Assembly: GCA_018334095.1 (NCBI GenBank)
Contig: JAGXTE010000067.1
Span: 1-64,000 of the forward strand
Length of the DNA stretch: 64,000 nucleotides
Source: Nitrosarchaeum sp.
GTDB lineage: Archaea; Thermoproteota; Nitrososphaeria; Nitrososphaerales; Nitrosopumilaceae
Direction of reading: 5' to 3'
The position numbers and the translations under genes were made by a program. The notes beneath the pieces were generated by a model, which was not told the DNA's origin, did not search any database, and saw only the letters and a program-made list of their open reading frames with translations. This document shows, piece by piece, positions 17,796 through 25,857 of this stretch (its first letter is position 1; every line of letters starts with the position of its first letter).

Positions 17796-18281
17796 ATGAA
17801 TAATAAAACAAAAGGCTTTAGGTTATTCTATTATTTTCGTATAGGTTATGGAACTTATCTTGCCATGTTTATTGGTGTAATCAATGTTTTAACCACAACA
17901 TACTTTTTAGCAGGGAAAAATATCGTTTGGCTTCAAAAGATCTTTCCTAGTTTTGAAATCTATATTTTATTTTGTATAGGTATAGGTATGCCCATAGTTA
18001 TTCTTGCTGGATGGCTTCATTTCAAAAAAATTGGCACATATACACAAGAAGTAGCAATTTCACAACAATACTCTCCATATAATTATAAATTTCCTCCAGG
18101 ATTTAACAAAGAAATTTTTGCTCCAGCATATATTGCAATTTTACAGCTAAACATTAAACGAATTAATGGAGAAAACATTACGCCAGAAGAACTAGAAAAC
18201 ATTTTATCATTAGAAAAGAAATTGGATGAATTAATATCTGGAGGCTTTGCTGGCAATCCCCCCAAAGGAGTTTTAAGATGA
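17796..18281 (+). CDS. Two-helix membrane protein, paralogue A
   Basis: This is a 161-residue protein with two predicted membrane helices (about residues 20-40 and 50-75) and a soluble C-terminal domain rich in helical Leu/Glu/Lys segments. It is clearly homologous to the next gene: INVLTTTYFLA / INMLTTTYYLA, SPYNYKFPPGFNKEIFAP / WPYNYFLLPGIQKEIMAP, and ELISGGFAGNP / ELLSSGGSLDMP. The stop overlaps the start of the paralogue by 4 bp (ATGA). I do not recognise the family. The setting implies a role in glycan assembly or export at the membrane. Confidence 0.72.
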   Translation: MNNKTKGFRLFYYFRIGYGTYLAMFIGVINVLTTTYFLAGKNIVWLQKIFPSFEIYILFCIGIGMPIVILAGWLHFKKIGTYTQEVAISQQYSPYNYKFPPGFNKEIFAPAYIAILQLNIKRINGENITPEELENILSLEKKLDELISGGFAGNPPKGVLR

Positions 18282-18757
18282 AAAAACTTTTTTCTCGTGC
18301 ATGGTTTTATTTTCAAACTGGTTATGCACAATACTTTACATTTACTTTAGCATTAATTAACATGTTAACTACAACATACTATTTAGCCATAATCCAAAAT
18401 GAATTAGGTGATACAATCTTTTCTAGCTTCTCAACGTATGTGATAATCTCTTCAGTTATTGGTATACCTCTATTAATTTTAATTGGATTTACACATATGC
18501 GTCGCTCTGTAATATACAAATCACAACAAGACATACTTCAAGAATCATGGCCTTACAATTATTTTCTTCTTCCAGGAATACAGAAAGAAATAATGGCTCC
18601 TTTATTTCGTGAATTGTTAGAGCTGGAAAGAAAATCTCTTTCTAATGAGGGAATTAATGAACAACAATCAAAAAGGTTGACTGTTCTTGTTCAAAAACTT
18701 GAATTGTTATCATCTGGTGGCTCTTTGGACATGCCAAAAAAATTCGATAGAGTATGA
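18278..18757 (+). CDS. Two-helix membrane protein, paralogue B
   Basis: This is a 159-residue membrane protein, the tandem paralogue of the gene at 17796. It has two predicted helices (about 18-40 and 50-73), a basic loop, and a C-terminal helical region ending in a Gly/Ser-rich turn before MPKKFD. It overlaps both the preceding paralogue and the following GT2 gene by 4 bp, so all three are translationally coupled. The two membrane proteins may form a heteromer that docks the glycosyltransferase. Function is inferred only from position. Confidence 0.72.
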   Translation: MKKLFSRAWFYFQTGYAQYFTFTLALINMLTTTYYLAIIQNELGDTIFSSFSTYVIISSVIGIPLLILIGFTHMRRSVIYKSQQDILQESWPYNYFLLPGIQKEIMAPLFRELLELERKSLSNEGINEQQSKRLTVLVQKLELLSSGGSLDMPKKFDRV

Positions 18758-19629
18758 AAATTTCTATAATAATTCCTGTATACAATGCTGAAAAATACTT
18801 AGAACAATGCATAGAATCTGCACTGCATCAATCATATGCGGATATTGAAATAATTGCAGTCAATGATGGATCTACAGACCAATCAGTTTCCATTTTAAAT
18901 AAATACAAAAACGATATCATTGTAATCGATAAAAAAAATGGAGGAACCGCCTCTGCTCTTAATTTAGGAATAAAAAATATGACTGGAGACTGGTTTAAGT
19001 GGCTAAGTGCTGATGATGTTTTAGTAAAAAATACTATTGAAAAACTTGTCGTAGAGATTGATAAACTTGGAAAAGAAGCTGAACATTGTATTCTTTATTC
19101 AAATTATGATATAATTGATAAAAATGGAAATATTCTAGAAACATTTGTAGAACCAAATTATAACTCACTTGATATTTTTCAAAGAAATGTTATACTTCTT
19201 GATCACTTCTATGGAAACGGAACTACTTCAATAATGCATAAATCAATTTTTGATAATTGTGGATTATTTAATGAAACATTAGGATATAAAGATGATTATG
19301 AATTTTGGTTAAGATGTTGTCTTTTATTTGAATACAAACTTCATCTTGTAAATGAAAATTTAGCCAAATACAGAATACATGAATCACAACTAACAAAAAA
19401 ACGATATAATGATGCATTGGAAAAAATTACCCAAATACGATTAATGATACTCAAACAACTTCATAATGATTTACAATCAAAATATTTAATTGCACTTAAA
19501 AATTATGAAAAACAAAAACCACTTAAAACTAAAATTCAAAAAAATATTAGAAATTTAATATTTGATATTCTACCTCAAAGCACATCTAATAGAATTCTAG
19601 AATTTTATCTAAATAAAAAATCTAATTAA
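18754..19629 (+). CDS. Family 2 glycosyltransferase
   Basis: This 291-residue GT-A enzyme starts with the canonical ISIIIPVYNAEKYLEQCIESAL. The nucleotide-binding AVNDGSTDQS is near residue 35-44 and the acidic LSADDVLVKN near 88-97 serves as the DxD-type motif. KDDYEFWLRCC near 178-188 is the catalytic-base region. It is the last gene of the glycan island and overlaps the upstream membrane protein gene by 4 bp. The C-terminal tail is basic and helical and could be membrane-associated. Confidence 0.92.
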   Translation: MKISIIIPVYNAEKYLEQCIESALHQSYADIEIIAVNDGSTDQSVSILNKYKNDIIVIDKKNGGTASALNLGIKNMTGDWFKWLSADDVLVKNTIEKLVVEIDKLGKEAEHCILYSNYDIIDKNGNILETFVEPNYNSLDIFQRNVILLDHFYGNGTTSIMHKSIFDNCGLFNETLGYKDDYEFWLRCCLLFEYKLHLVNENLAKYRIHESQLTKKRYNDALEKITQIRLMILKQLHNDLQSKYLIALKNYEKQKPLKTKIQKNIRNLIFDILPQSTSNRILEFYLNKKSN

Positions 19630-19851
19630 TTATATTTGTGCATATAATACACATTATCTGATAAAAATTTATCAATTAACTTTAAACGAGATTTAATGGT
19701 GATATTTTGCACAGTAAGACATCTATTATGATAAAAAAAGAACTTTGCTTTGAACCAAAACTATCACTACAAAAAAGACTTTCTAGATTCTTTCAAGACT
19801 CTTCTAGGCATCATCAATTGATTTTTAAAAAGCCTTAATTTTTGATAAATA

Positions 19852-20907
19852 TTGGACAACACTGTGATTGATTCTTCTTTAAGAACAGTAGAATGGAAAG
19901 ATAACAAAGTAATAATGATTGATCAGACCAAATTACCAAATCAACTAGTCTTTGTTGAATACACTGATTATAATCAGGTAGCCGATGCAATTCGAACTTT
20001 GGTAGTTAGAGGGGCACCTGCAATTGGAGTATCTGGTGCTTTTGGTTTGGCTTTGGCATCTTTACAAAGTAAAGCAACTACAAAAGAACAACTAATTTCT
20101 GATCTAGAAAAGGCAAGAAAAATTCTATACGAAACAAGACCCACTGCTGTAAACCTAAAATGGGGATTGGACAAAATTATGAATATTGCAAATTCTGGAA
20201 ATACTGTTGAACAAATCAAGCAATTAGTAATCAACGAATCAAAAAATATGGCAGAAGATGATATTCAAATAAACAAAACTATGGGAAAAAATGGTTCTGT
20301 TTTATTTGATAACAATGATACTATCATGACTCATTGCAATGCAGGTGCACTAGCAACTGTAGCCTATGGAACAGCACTTGGTGTAATTAGAGCAACAAGA
20401 GAAAGTGGAAAAAATGTCAAAGTAATAGCTACTGAAACAAGACCAATTCAACAAGGATCTAGACTGACTGCATTTGAGTTAAAACATGATGGATTTGATG
20501 TTAGTCTAATTCCAGATACGGCAGTAGGATATTCAATGGCAAATGGACTAGTTAACAAAGTAGTTGTTGGTGCAGACAGAATTGTAAGAACTGGTCATGT
20601 CTTTAACAAAATTGGAACATATCAGGTAGCAACTATGGCAAAACAACACAAAATTCCATTTTATGTAGCAGCTCCGTTATCTACCTTTGATATGATTAGT
20701 GATGCTAAAGATGTAATTATTGAGATGCGAAAAGGAACCGAAGTAACTGGAATTGGTGATAAAAAAACAGCACCTGATGACATTAATGTTATAAATCCAG
20801 CATTTGATATGACGCCCCCTGAGTTAATCTCTGGGATAATTACTGAAAAAGGCGTGGCAAAACCACCATATGAAGAATCCATCAAAAAATTATTTGAAGC
20901 TAATTAA
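19852..20907 (+). CDS. mtnA: S-methyl-5-thioribose-1-phosphate isomerase (MtnA / aIF2B-like)
   Basis: This is a 351-residue member of the MtnA/eIF2B-alpha family. It isomerises methylthioribose-1-phosphate in methionine salvage, or the related ribose-1,5-bisphosphate reaction in archaea. Signatures are VVRGAPAIGVSGAFG (about 49-63), the catalytic Cys in THCNAGALATVAYGTALG, ETRPIQQGSRLTAFEL, and the catalytic Asp in VVGADRIV. The start is TTG; a GTG four codons later is possible. The intact Cys and Asp favour a true isomerase over a translation factor. Confidence 0.9.
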   Translation: MDNTVIDSSLRTVEWKDNKVIMIDQTKLPNQLVFVEYTDYNQVADAIRTLVVRGAPAIGVSGAFGLALASLQSKATTKEQLISDLEKARKILYETRPTAVNLKWGLDKIMNIANSGNTVEQIKQLVINESKNMAEDDIQINKTMGKNGSVLFDNNDTIMTHCNAGALATVAYGTALGVIRATRESGKNVKVIATETRPIQQGSRLTAFELKHDGFDVSLIPDTAVGYSMANGLVNKVVVGADRIVRTGHVFNKIGTYQVATMAKQHKIPFYVAAPLSTFDMISDAKDVIIEMRKGTEVTGIGDKKTAPDDINVINPAFDMTPPELISGIITEKGVAKPPYEESIKKLFEAN

Positions 20908-20936
20908 TAGAAAGTTTTTATTGATTTTATATTGCA

Positions 20937-21584
20937 TTGAATAGTATGAGCAATGTCACTGCACAAGCCATAAAAGAATCTCTTAAACAATGCATGGATC
21001 CAGAAGTTCCGCTAAATATTGTAGAAATGGGATTAATTTATGGAATTGATGTAGTTGAAAATAATAATGTAAATATCAAAATGACAATGACAACTCAAGG
21101 TTGCCCACTACATGAAACCTTGGTTCAAGATGTAACTAGATACGCCAAAAAAGTTCCAGGAGTAAATAATGTTAAAGTCGATATTGTTTGGGAACCAAAA
21201 TGGACAATGGATAGCATGACTGAAGAAGGTAAAGCAAAAATCAAAAATATGACTAATGCAATGACTACACCAGCTCCAATTAATTATGAAATTGCGTTAC
21301 CTCAAGGAGTTGGAAAACTAGTCCAACAAGAAGATGGTTCAATGGTACTAGCTAACGAACATGATCAAGGATTTATGGTTAATCAGGCTATTGTAGACTT
21401 TTGGAAGTCGTGCAATGGACAACGCAAAGTTACTGAACTAGTAGAAATCTTTGCACAACAGACAGGACTACAAAGAAATCAAGTAGAAAAAGAAGTAATG
21501 CAATTACTTCAGCAACTACGTGAAGGTGGATTGATTGCAATTCAAAATCAACCAGATACACCTAACGTTCAATTCAAAAAATAA
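20937..21584 (+). CDS. MIP18/SufT (DUF59) protein fused to a PqqD-like domain
   Basis: This is a 215-residue two-domain protein. Residues about 8-95 form a MIP18/SufT domain, with DPEVPLNIVEMGLIYG and the conserved Cys in TQGCPLHE; this family helps deliver Fe-S clusters. Residues about 120-205 resemble a PqqD-like winged domain (QEDGSMVLANEHDQGFMVNQAIVDFW). The alternative ATG at residue 4 is close by. It follows mtnA after 29 bp. A scaffold role in Fe-S or radical-SAM maturation is plausible. Confidence 0.8.
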   Translation: MNSMSNVTAQAIKESLKQCMDPEVPLNIVEMGLIYGIDVVENNNVNIKMTMTTQGCPLHETLVQDVTRYAKKVPGVNNVKVDIVWEPKWTMDSMTEEGKAKIKNMTNAMTTPAPINYEIALPQGVGKLVQQEDGSMVLANEHDQGFMVNQAIVDFWKSCNGQRKVTELVEIFAQQTGLQRNQVEKEVMQLLQQLREGGLIAIQNQPDTPNVQFKK

Positions 21585-21586
21585 AC

Positions 21587-22234
21587 TTAGAAAATATAAT
21601 TTGAATTTGCACCATCAAAATTAATTACAACTCCTGTTAGATATTTTATTTTATTTTCAATAATTGATTTGACAAAGTTTCCAATCTCTTCTGGCTCTCC
21701 AAGTCTTTTCATTGGTAACGATTTTTTATACTCATCAATATTTTCTATCAGTTCTTTGGTTCTATCTGTGTTAATTGGACCTGGTGCAATGTTGATGCAG
21801 CTAATGTTTTTTGCAGCATAGTCTTTGCTTAGAATCTTAAATACTTCACTAAATGCAGCACGATAAGCTGATGATAATATTAATTTTTTATTTGGTTCTT
21901 TAATTACACTAGAACTAATCAAAAAAATATAACCCCCATCACTAATCTTGATGTTTTGTAAAATTATACAAAATCCTAAAAATAATTGATTATGATATTT
22001 TTTCCAGTCTTCTTCAGATATGTTTGAAAATTCTTTAGCCTTAGGCCCACCTGTGTTGAGTACTAGTATGTCTGTTTGATTATGGTTTTGTACAAATTTT
22101 TTTACACTGTCTAAATTTGAAGTATCGATATCATTTTTTGATGCTGCAAAAACATCTATTTTTATTGATTTTAGAGATTCTGATATTGCCTTACCAATAC
22201 CTCTAGAACCGCCAAGAATAATTGCTTTCGTCAT
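21587..22234 (-). CDS. Short-chain dehydrogenase/reductase
   Basis: This 215-residue SDR has the cofactor motif ILGGSRGIGKAIS (residues 6-18), NTGGP in place of NNAG, an ISSS stretch with the catalytic Ser, and the IAPGPINTDR segment near 147-156. The YxxxK tyrosine region reads SSAYRAAFSE, so the usual lysine is replaced; activity may be altered. The SDR is small for the family. It is convergent with the SufT-like gene with a 2 bp gap. Confidence 0.82.
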   Translation of the reverse strand: MTKAIILGGSRGIGKAISESLKSIKIDVFAASKNDIDTSNLDSVKKFVQNHNQTDILVLNTGGPKAKEFSNISEEDWKKYHNQLFLGFCIILQNIKISDGGYIFLISSSVIKEPNKKLILSSAYRAAFSEVFKILSKDYAAKNISCINIAPGPINTDRTKELIENIDEYKKSLPMKRLGEPEEIGNFVKSIIENKIKYLTGVVINFDGANSNYIF

Positions 22235-22379
22235 ATTGCTATAATATGATGATCTGTAATTAAATTTCTTTATTACTTGTAAATTGATTTATCAAGGATC
22301 TTTTCTTATAACCATTTCTCAGCCATGTTACTGATCTTTTCTGCCTGCAGGTTAAATGCAATTTTGAAATCTCTTGATC

Positions 22380-23348
22380 ATGCAAAAACTTTCAGGACTG
22401 TTTCTGTTTGCTGTGCTTATTTCAGGAGCATTTTCCTCAAGTTTTGCATTTGCTCAAGTTCCTACAGCGCAAAATGATCAATATTTATTAAATGAAGATT
22501 CAGTTCTTACGGTTGATCCTAATGGTGTTTTGATAAACGACATAAATATCGATAATAGTTTCTTTGCAATAATTCAGACTGGTGTTGGTTTTGGAATACT
22601 TACACTAAATGTAGATGGAACATTTACCTATACTCCTAATTCAAACTTTAATTCTATTGATTCATTTACATATGTTGCAACAAACGGAACTCATATCAGT
22701 AACAATGCCACAGTCACACTTTCTGTTAATCCAGTTAATGATGCACCAATAGCACAAAATAACACTGCAACAACACCAGAAAACACTGCAATAATCATTT
22801 CTGTACTAAACAACGACTCTGATGTTGATGGTGATTCACTCACAGTTAGTTCTGTAACACAAGGAGCTAATGGAACAGTCTCAACTAACGGCACCATTAC
22901 AACTTACACTCCACAGCCAAACTTTCATGGAGTAGACTCTTTCACTTATACCGTATCTGATGGATTGCTAACTGATACTGCAACTGTCACTGTAACTGTG
23001 ACTCCATTTGATGATCATGATGATACTAGTGATAAAGTCAATATTTGCCATAAAGATAAGAAGACAATTTCTGTTTCAGTAAATGCTATCTCTGCTCATC
23101 TAAAGCATGGAGATACGATTGGAGTATGTGGAAATGACAATAATCAAAATACTGATAAAAAGTTAATCGAAGAACAGCTAAAAGCACTAAAGAAAGATTT
23201 CAAAGCACAAGAAAAAATACTCAAAGAACAGCTAAAAGCACTAAAGAAAGATTTCAAAGCACAAGAAAAAGAGCTTAAAGAACAACTAAAAGATTTGAAG
23301 AAAGACAAGAAATCCAAAGATGATGATCATGACGAAGATGATGATTGA
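22380..23348 (+). CDS. Secreted tandem cadherin-like/VCBS-type repeat protein with coiled-coil tail
   Basis: This is a 322-residue exported protein. It has an N-terminal signal peptide (about residues 1-25, ending FAFAQ), then two cadherin/tandem-95-type repeats marked by APIAQNN and TYTPNSNFNSIDSFTY / TYTPQPNFHGVDSFTY. Next comes a domain with paired cysteines (ICHKDKKTISVSVNAISAHL...HGDTIGVC), and last a Lys/Glu coiled coil and an Asp-rich tail that could bind divalent cations. I prefer the ATG at 22380 over a TTG two codons earlier. A surface or S-layer-associated role is likely. Confidence 0.82.
   Translation: MQKLSGLFLFAVLISGAFSSSFAFAQVPTAQNDQYLLNEDSVLTVDPNGVLINDINIDNSFFAIIQTGVGFGILTLNVDGTFTYTPNSNFNSIDSFTYVATNGTHISNNATVTLSVNPVNDAPIAQNNTATTPENTAIIISVLNNDSDVDGDSLTVSSVTQGANGTVSTNGTITTYTPQPNFHGVDSFTYTVSDGLLTDTATVTVTVTPFDDHDDTSDKVNICHKDKKTISVSVNAISAHLKHGDTIGVCGNDNNQNTDKKLIEEQLKALKKDFKAQEKILKEQLKALKKDFKAQEKELKEQLKDLKKDKKSKDDDHDEDDD
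23170..23270 (+). repeat. 47-bp tandem direct repeat inside the coiled-coil tail
   Basis: A 47-bp sequence beginning aagaacagctaaaagcac occurs exactly at 23170-23216 and again at 23224-23270, 54 bp (18 codons) apart. It encodes the heptad-like EQLKALKKDFKAQEK unit, and a third, diverged unit follows. Perfect identity suggests recent duplication. Confidence 0.9.
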
Positions 23349-23369
23349 TCTAAATATTTACGCCTAATC

Positions 23370-23513
23370 TTATTTTAATGCTTTTTGTAGTATTTGATTT
23401 ACTACGCTTGAAAAACTTACTGATTCTACTGAATGCTTGATCATGTTTGCTTGAATTATTCTAATCTTTTTTATAATATCATCTTCAAGCATTATCGTTG
23501 TTCGTTTAGCCAT
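23370..23513 (-). CDS. Small ribbon-helix-helix (CopG-like) protein (47 aa)
   Basis: This is a short gene encoding 47 residues: MAKRTTIMLEDDIIKKIR, then a helix, then SFSSVVNQILQKALK. The beta strand followed by two helices matches the CopG/Arc ribbon-helix-helix DNA-binding fold, typical of antitoxins and small autoregulators. The ATG lies 65 bp downstream of a larger RHH-domain gene on the same strand. No toxin-like gene is next to it. The stop (TAA) is at 23370-23372. Confidence 0.68.
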   Translation of the reverse strand: MAKRTTIMLEDDIIKKIRIIQANMIKHSVESVSFSSVVNQILQKALK

Positions 23514-23578
23514 TTATATTTTAAAAAAATTAAATTTCGAAATATAATTGAATTGTATACATTAGAATACGCTGTGGT

Positions 23579-24097
23579 TTATTTGCTAATTGTAAATGAA
23601 TACGAATCATTATCTGTATACACATCTGATATTTTATAACCTAATTCTGTGATAAATTCTTCAGAAACTTTAGTTGCAAATATAGACCATTTTTTTCCAA
23701 GAATATGATTTACAATAAATTTATGTGATTCAGAGTCTTCTATGTGTCTAAATGACATGTTAGTTGCTCTTAACCACGCATCGATAAATTCTATTGTATG
23801 CACAATACTTGTATCTCCATAAATGAATTTGATTCCATTAATGGTCTCTAGCTTTATTGATTTTGCAATATTATTGATTTCCTTCACATCTAGATGATTA
23901 AATATCTCTCTAACTGTTGATGGGTTAAATTGCAACCATCCCATTTTTAAAATGTGGTCATCCCATTGCATATTTTTGACTAGTATTTGATTTATCAAAA
24001 GATTAACATTAATTTGATTTTTTTTGCTTAATTCTTCTAATTTCTTTTTTAAAGTTTTAGGAACTCTAATTGTAATAGTGTCTGTTAATTCTGACAT
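23579..24097 (-). CDS. RHH-domain protein with uncharacterised C-terminal domain
   Basis: This is a 172-residue protein. Residues 1-45 (TITIRVPKTLKKKLEELSKKNQINVNLLINQILVKNM) form a ribbon-helix-helix DNA-binding module. The remaining 125 residues contain an alpha/beta domain without a motif I can name. It is probably a transcriptional regulator. A second, minimal RHH gene follows on the same strand after 65 bp. Similar two-part RHH proteins occur in thaumarchaea, but I cannot name a target. Confidence 0.7.
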   Translation of the reverse strand: MSELTDTITIRVPKTLKKKLEELSKKNQINVNLLINQILVKNMQWDDHILKMGWLQFNPSTVREIFNHLDVKEINNIAKSIKLETINGIKFIYGDTSIVHTIEFIDAWLRATNMSFRHIEDSESHKFIVNHILGKKWSIFATKVSEEFITELGYKISDVYTDNDSYSFTISK

Positions 24098-24287
24098 GAT
24101 AATAATTAGTCATTACTGTTAATATTCTATGATAATTTGTGAAATCTAATAAAATCTAAGAAACAATCGAGTATACAAAAAATTGAATATAATTCACTAT
24201 GAATCTGCTTTATATCTAAAAAATACTTTATAACTCAATAAAGGAATGAACCGCAAAAGCTTGATTTAATTAGAATTTTTTTACCAG

Positions 24288-24527
24288 TTAGATTTCTTTA
24301 ATTTCTGTAATTGTTCCTAAAACAGAATCCATCTTCACAATAGCTTTTTTCTCATCCCATCCAAGGGCAACATACCAATCACCTGCATCAGCATCATATT
24401 TTGTCTCAAGCGTCTTGATATTTTGAGGTTGAATGTTGTATTTTTTTGCAATACCTGAAACAGCTAAAGAAATAGCATCTCTTTCTTTTTCCAGTCGTCT
24501 TTTCATTAATCCTATTCCTGGACTCAT
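24288..24527 (-). CDS. Hypothetical protein (79 aa)
   Basis: This small soluble protein has an N-terminal helix (residues 8-28) and a beta-rich C-terminal half with WYVALGWDEKKAIVKMDSVLG. The latter resembles a small PepSY-like or substrate-binding beta sheet, but the match is weak. Start is ATG. It stands alone, divergent from a membrane protein gene. Confidence 0.6.
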   Translation of the reverse strand: MSPGIGLMKRRLEKERDAISLAVSGIAKKYNIQPQNIKTLETKYDADAGDWYVALGWDEKKAIVKMDSVLGTITEIKEI

Positions 24528-24646
24528 ACTATCTCTGATTCTTTTGTTCTAATATAGTTAATTCTCAAAATTACCCACAATGTTTAATTTTTTTATTTGA
24601 TAAATTTACAACACTTCAAATATCTCGATCAAAAGGTTATACTAAA

Positions 24647-25240
24647 ATGAAATTAATCCAGAAATTTTCAAATTCATCACTTGCAAAAACTAGCACACTT
24701 GTATCTCTAGTTTCTATTCTTGCAGTAATTGGTCCTTTTGTAGTTGTATCTGCTGGTTTTTGGGATGCAATATCTCATCTTCAAAAGGAACCTGAATTCT
24801 TTTGGAGCATACAACATATCGTTGTGTACACTGGAGTTTCAATAACTACAAGCGCTGCTATAGTTGGAACTATGCTTTTACTTCGAAATTCTACAAAAAA
24901 TTCTCTTAAAAATGGAATTATTCTGGTGATCATTGGTTCGCTAATTCAGATTGTATCAGGATATGCAGATTCACTTTCACATGAACTTTTTGGAATTGAC
25001 GGCTTAATCTCCTGGTCACATCAACCACTAGAATTTGGTCTAGTCTTATCTGCATTGGGCGGATTTCTCATTTTGAAAAATCTCGAAAAAACAAAACTCA
25101 AAGTACTTCTTCCGTTCTCCATTATCTCATTTTTATTTTTTACAACTTGGTTAGTCTTTAATCTAATATTGATTTTTGGTTATACGATACAATGTCTTCC
25201 AGTCTACAAGATATTTTTATCTGGGTGTTCAATCCTATAA
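24647..25240 (+). CDS. Integral membrane protein, unknown function
   Basis: This is a 197-residue protein with about five predicted membrane helices (about 17-38, 55-78, 88-108, 122-142, 152-178). WDAISHLQ and SHELFG contain conserved-looking His/Asp near the membrane surface. I do not recognise the family. It overlaps the 3' end of the convergent membrane-anchored gene by 37 bp. Confidence 0.65.
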   Translation: MKLIQKFSNSSLAKTSTLVSLVSILAVIGPFVVVSAGFWDAISHLQKEPEFFWSIQHIVVYTGVSITTSAAIVGTMLLLRNSTKNSLKNGIILVIIGSLIQIVSGYADSLSHELFGIDGLISWSHQPLEFGLVLSALGGFLILKNLEKTKLKVLLPFSIISFLFFTTWLVFNLILIFGYTIQCLPVYKIFLSGCSIL

Positions 25241-25695
25241 TTTTTTAATTTCATATATGATGTAAAAATAACCATTACTGCCCCTGCTAATATCATTATT
25301 CCTGGTGGTATCATGACTTCCTCGCCAGCATCACCTAACTCAACTTCCAAACTTATTTGATTTTTTGTAGGATTTGTTACTTTAACTGTATACATTCCAC
25401 TTTTCTCAAAATCAAAATACCCAACAGACATTTTTGTTTGAACACTTTCCTCAGATATTGTATTCTGGTTATTATCTAAAATCTGAACAAATATCTGCTG
25501 ACCGCTAAATTCTGGCATGAATACTTTGTAATATCCTACACCTTTACCTTCCAAATTCAGCTTTAGATCATGCGAATTTGATGATTCTAGTATGATCTCA
25601 TCAGATATTTTATCTCCTTGTAGAAAAACAAATGATATCCAAATTATTCCAATTACACTTAATATCACACCAAGTTTGAACAAAGAGAACTTCAA
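25204..25695 (-). CDS. Membrane-anchored extracytoplasmic protein, unknown function
   Basis: This is a 163-residue protein with one N-terminal membrane helix (about residues 6-26), a beta-rich extracellular domain (about 30-130, with GYFDFEKSGMYTVKVTNP, as in pre-peptidase or CARDB-like beta domains) and a C-terminal helix (about 135-152). An open frame extends upstream through the tRNA-Arg gene, but this part cannot be real coding sequence; the TTG at 25695 is the best start just downstream of the tRNA. Function is unknown. Confidence 0.6.
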   Translation of the reverse strand: MKFSLFKLGVILSVIGIIWISFVFLQGDKISDEIILESSNSHDLKLNLEGKGVGYYKVFMPEFSGQQIFVQILDNNQNTISEESVQTKMSVGYFDFEKSGMYTVKVTNPTKNQISLEVELGDAGEEVMIPPGIMILAGAVMVIFTSYMKLKNYRIEHPDKNIL

Positions 25696-25738
25696 CCCAT
25701 CAAATATGTAAATTGTTTGTTTAATAAAATAATCTAAG

Positions 25739-25813
25739 AGGGCTCGGAGGGCTTCGATCCCTCGACCTAGCGGTTCGAAGCCGCTCGCACTATCCAGACT
25801 GTGCAACGAGTCC
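25739..25813 (-). tRNA. tRNA-Arg (anticodon UCG)
   Basis: The cloverleaf can be folded: acceptor GGACTCG/CGAGCCC, D stem GCAC/GTGC with GG in the loop, anticodon stem AGCGG/CCGCT with loop CTTCGAA (anticodon TCG), a 5-nt variable loop, and T stem GAGGG/CCCTC. Three oddities: acceptor pair 3-70 is A-C, the T loop is ATCGAAG with A at position 54, and the discriminator is U. CCA is not encoded. The promoter candidate is gatatttagg on the minus strand near 25836-25846. Confidence 0.85.
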
Positions 25814-25857
25814 AAACAAGTAAGAATTTAACAGGCCTAAATATCTGTCTAGGTACT

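Noticed and set aside
19728..19838. 36-codon open frame upstream of mtnA
   Set aside because: Starts with ATG but has a poor composition and no motif. It is more likely leader or chance.
25696..25815. N-terminal extension of the membrane protein through tRNA-Arg
   Set aside because: The extension lies wholly inside or upstream of a good tRNA; its residues come from the tRNA sequence, so a start after the tRNA is preferred.
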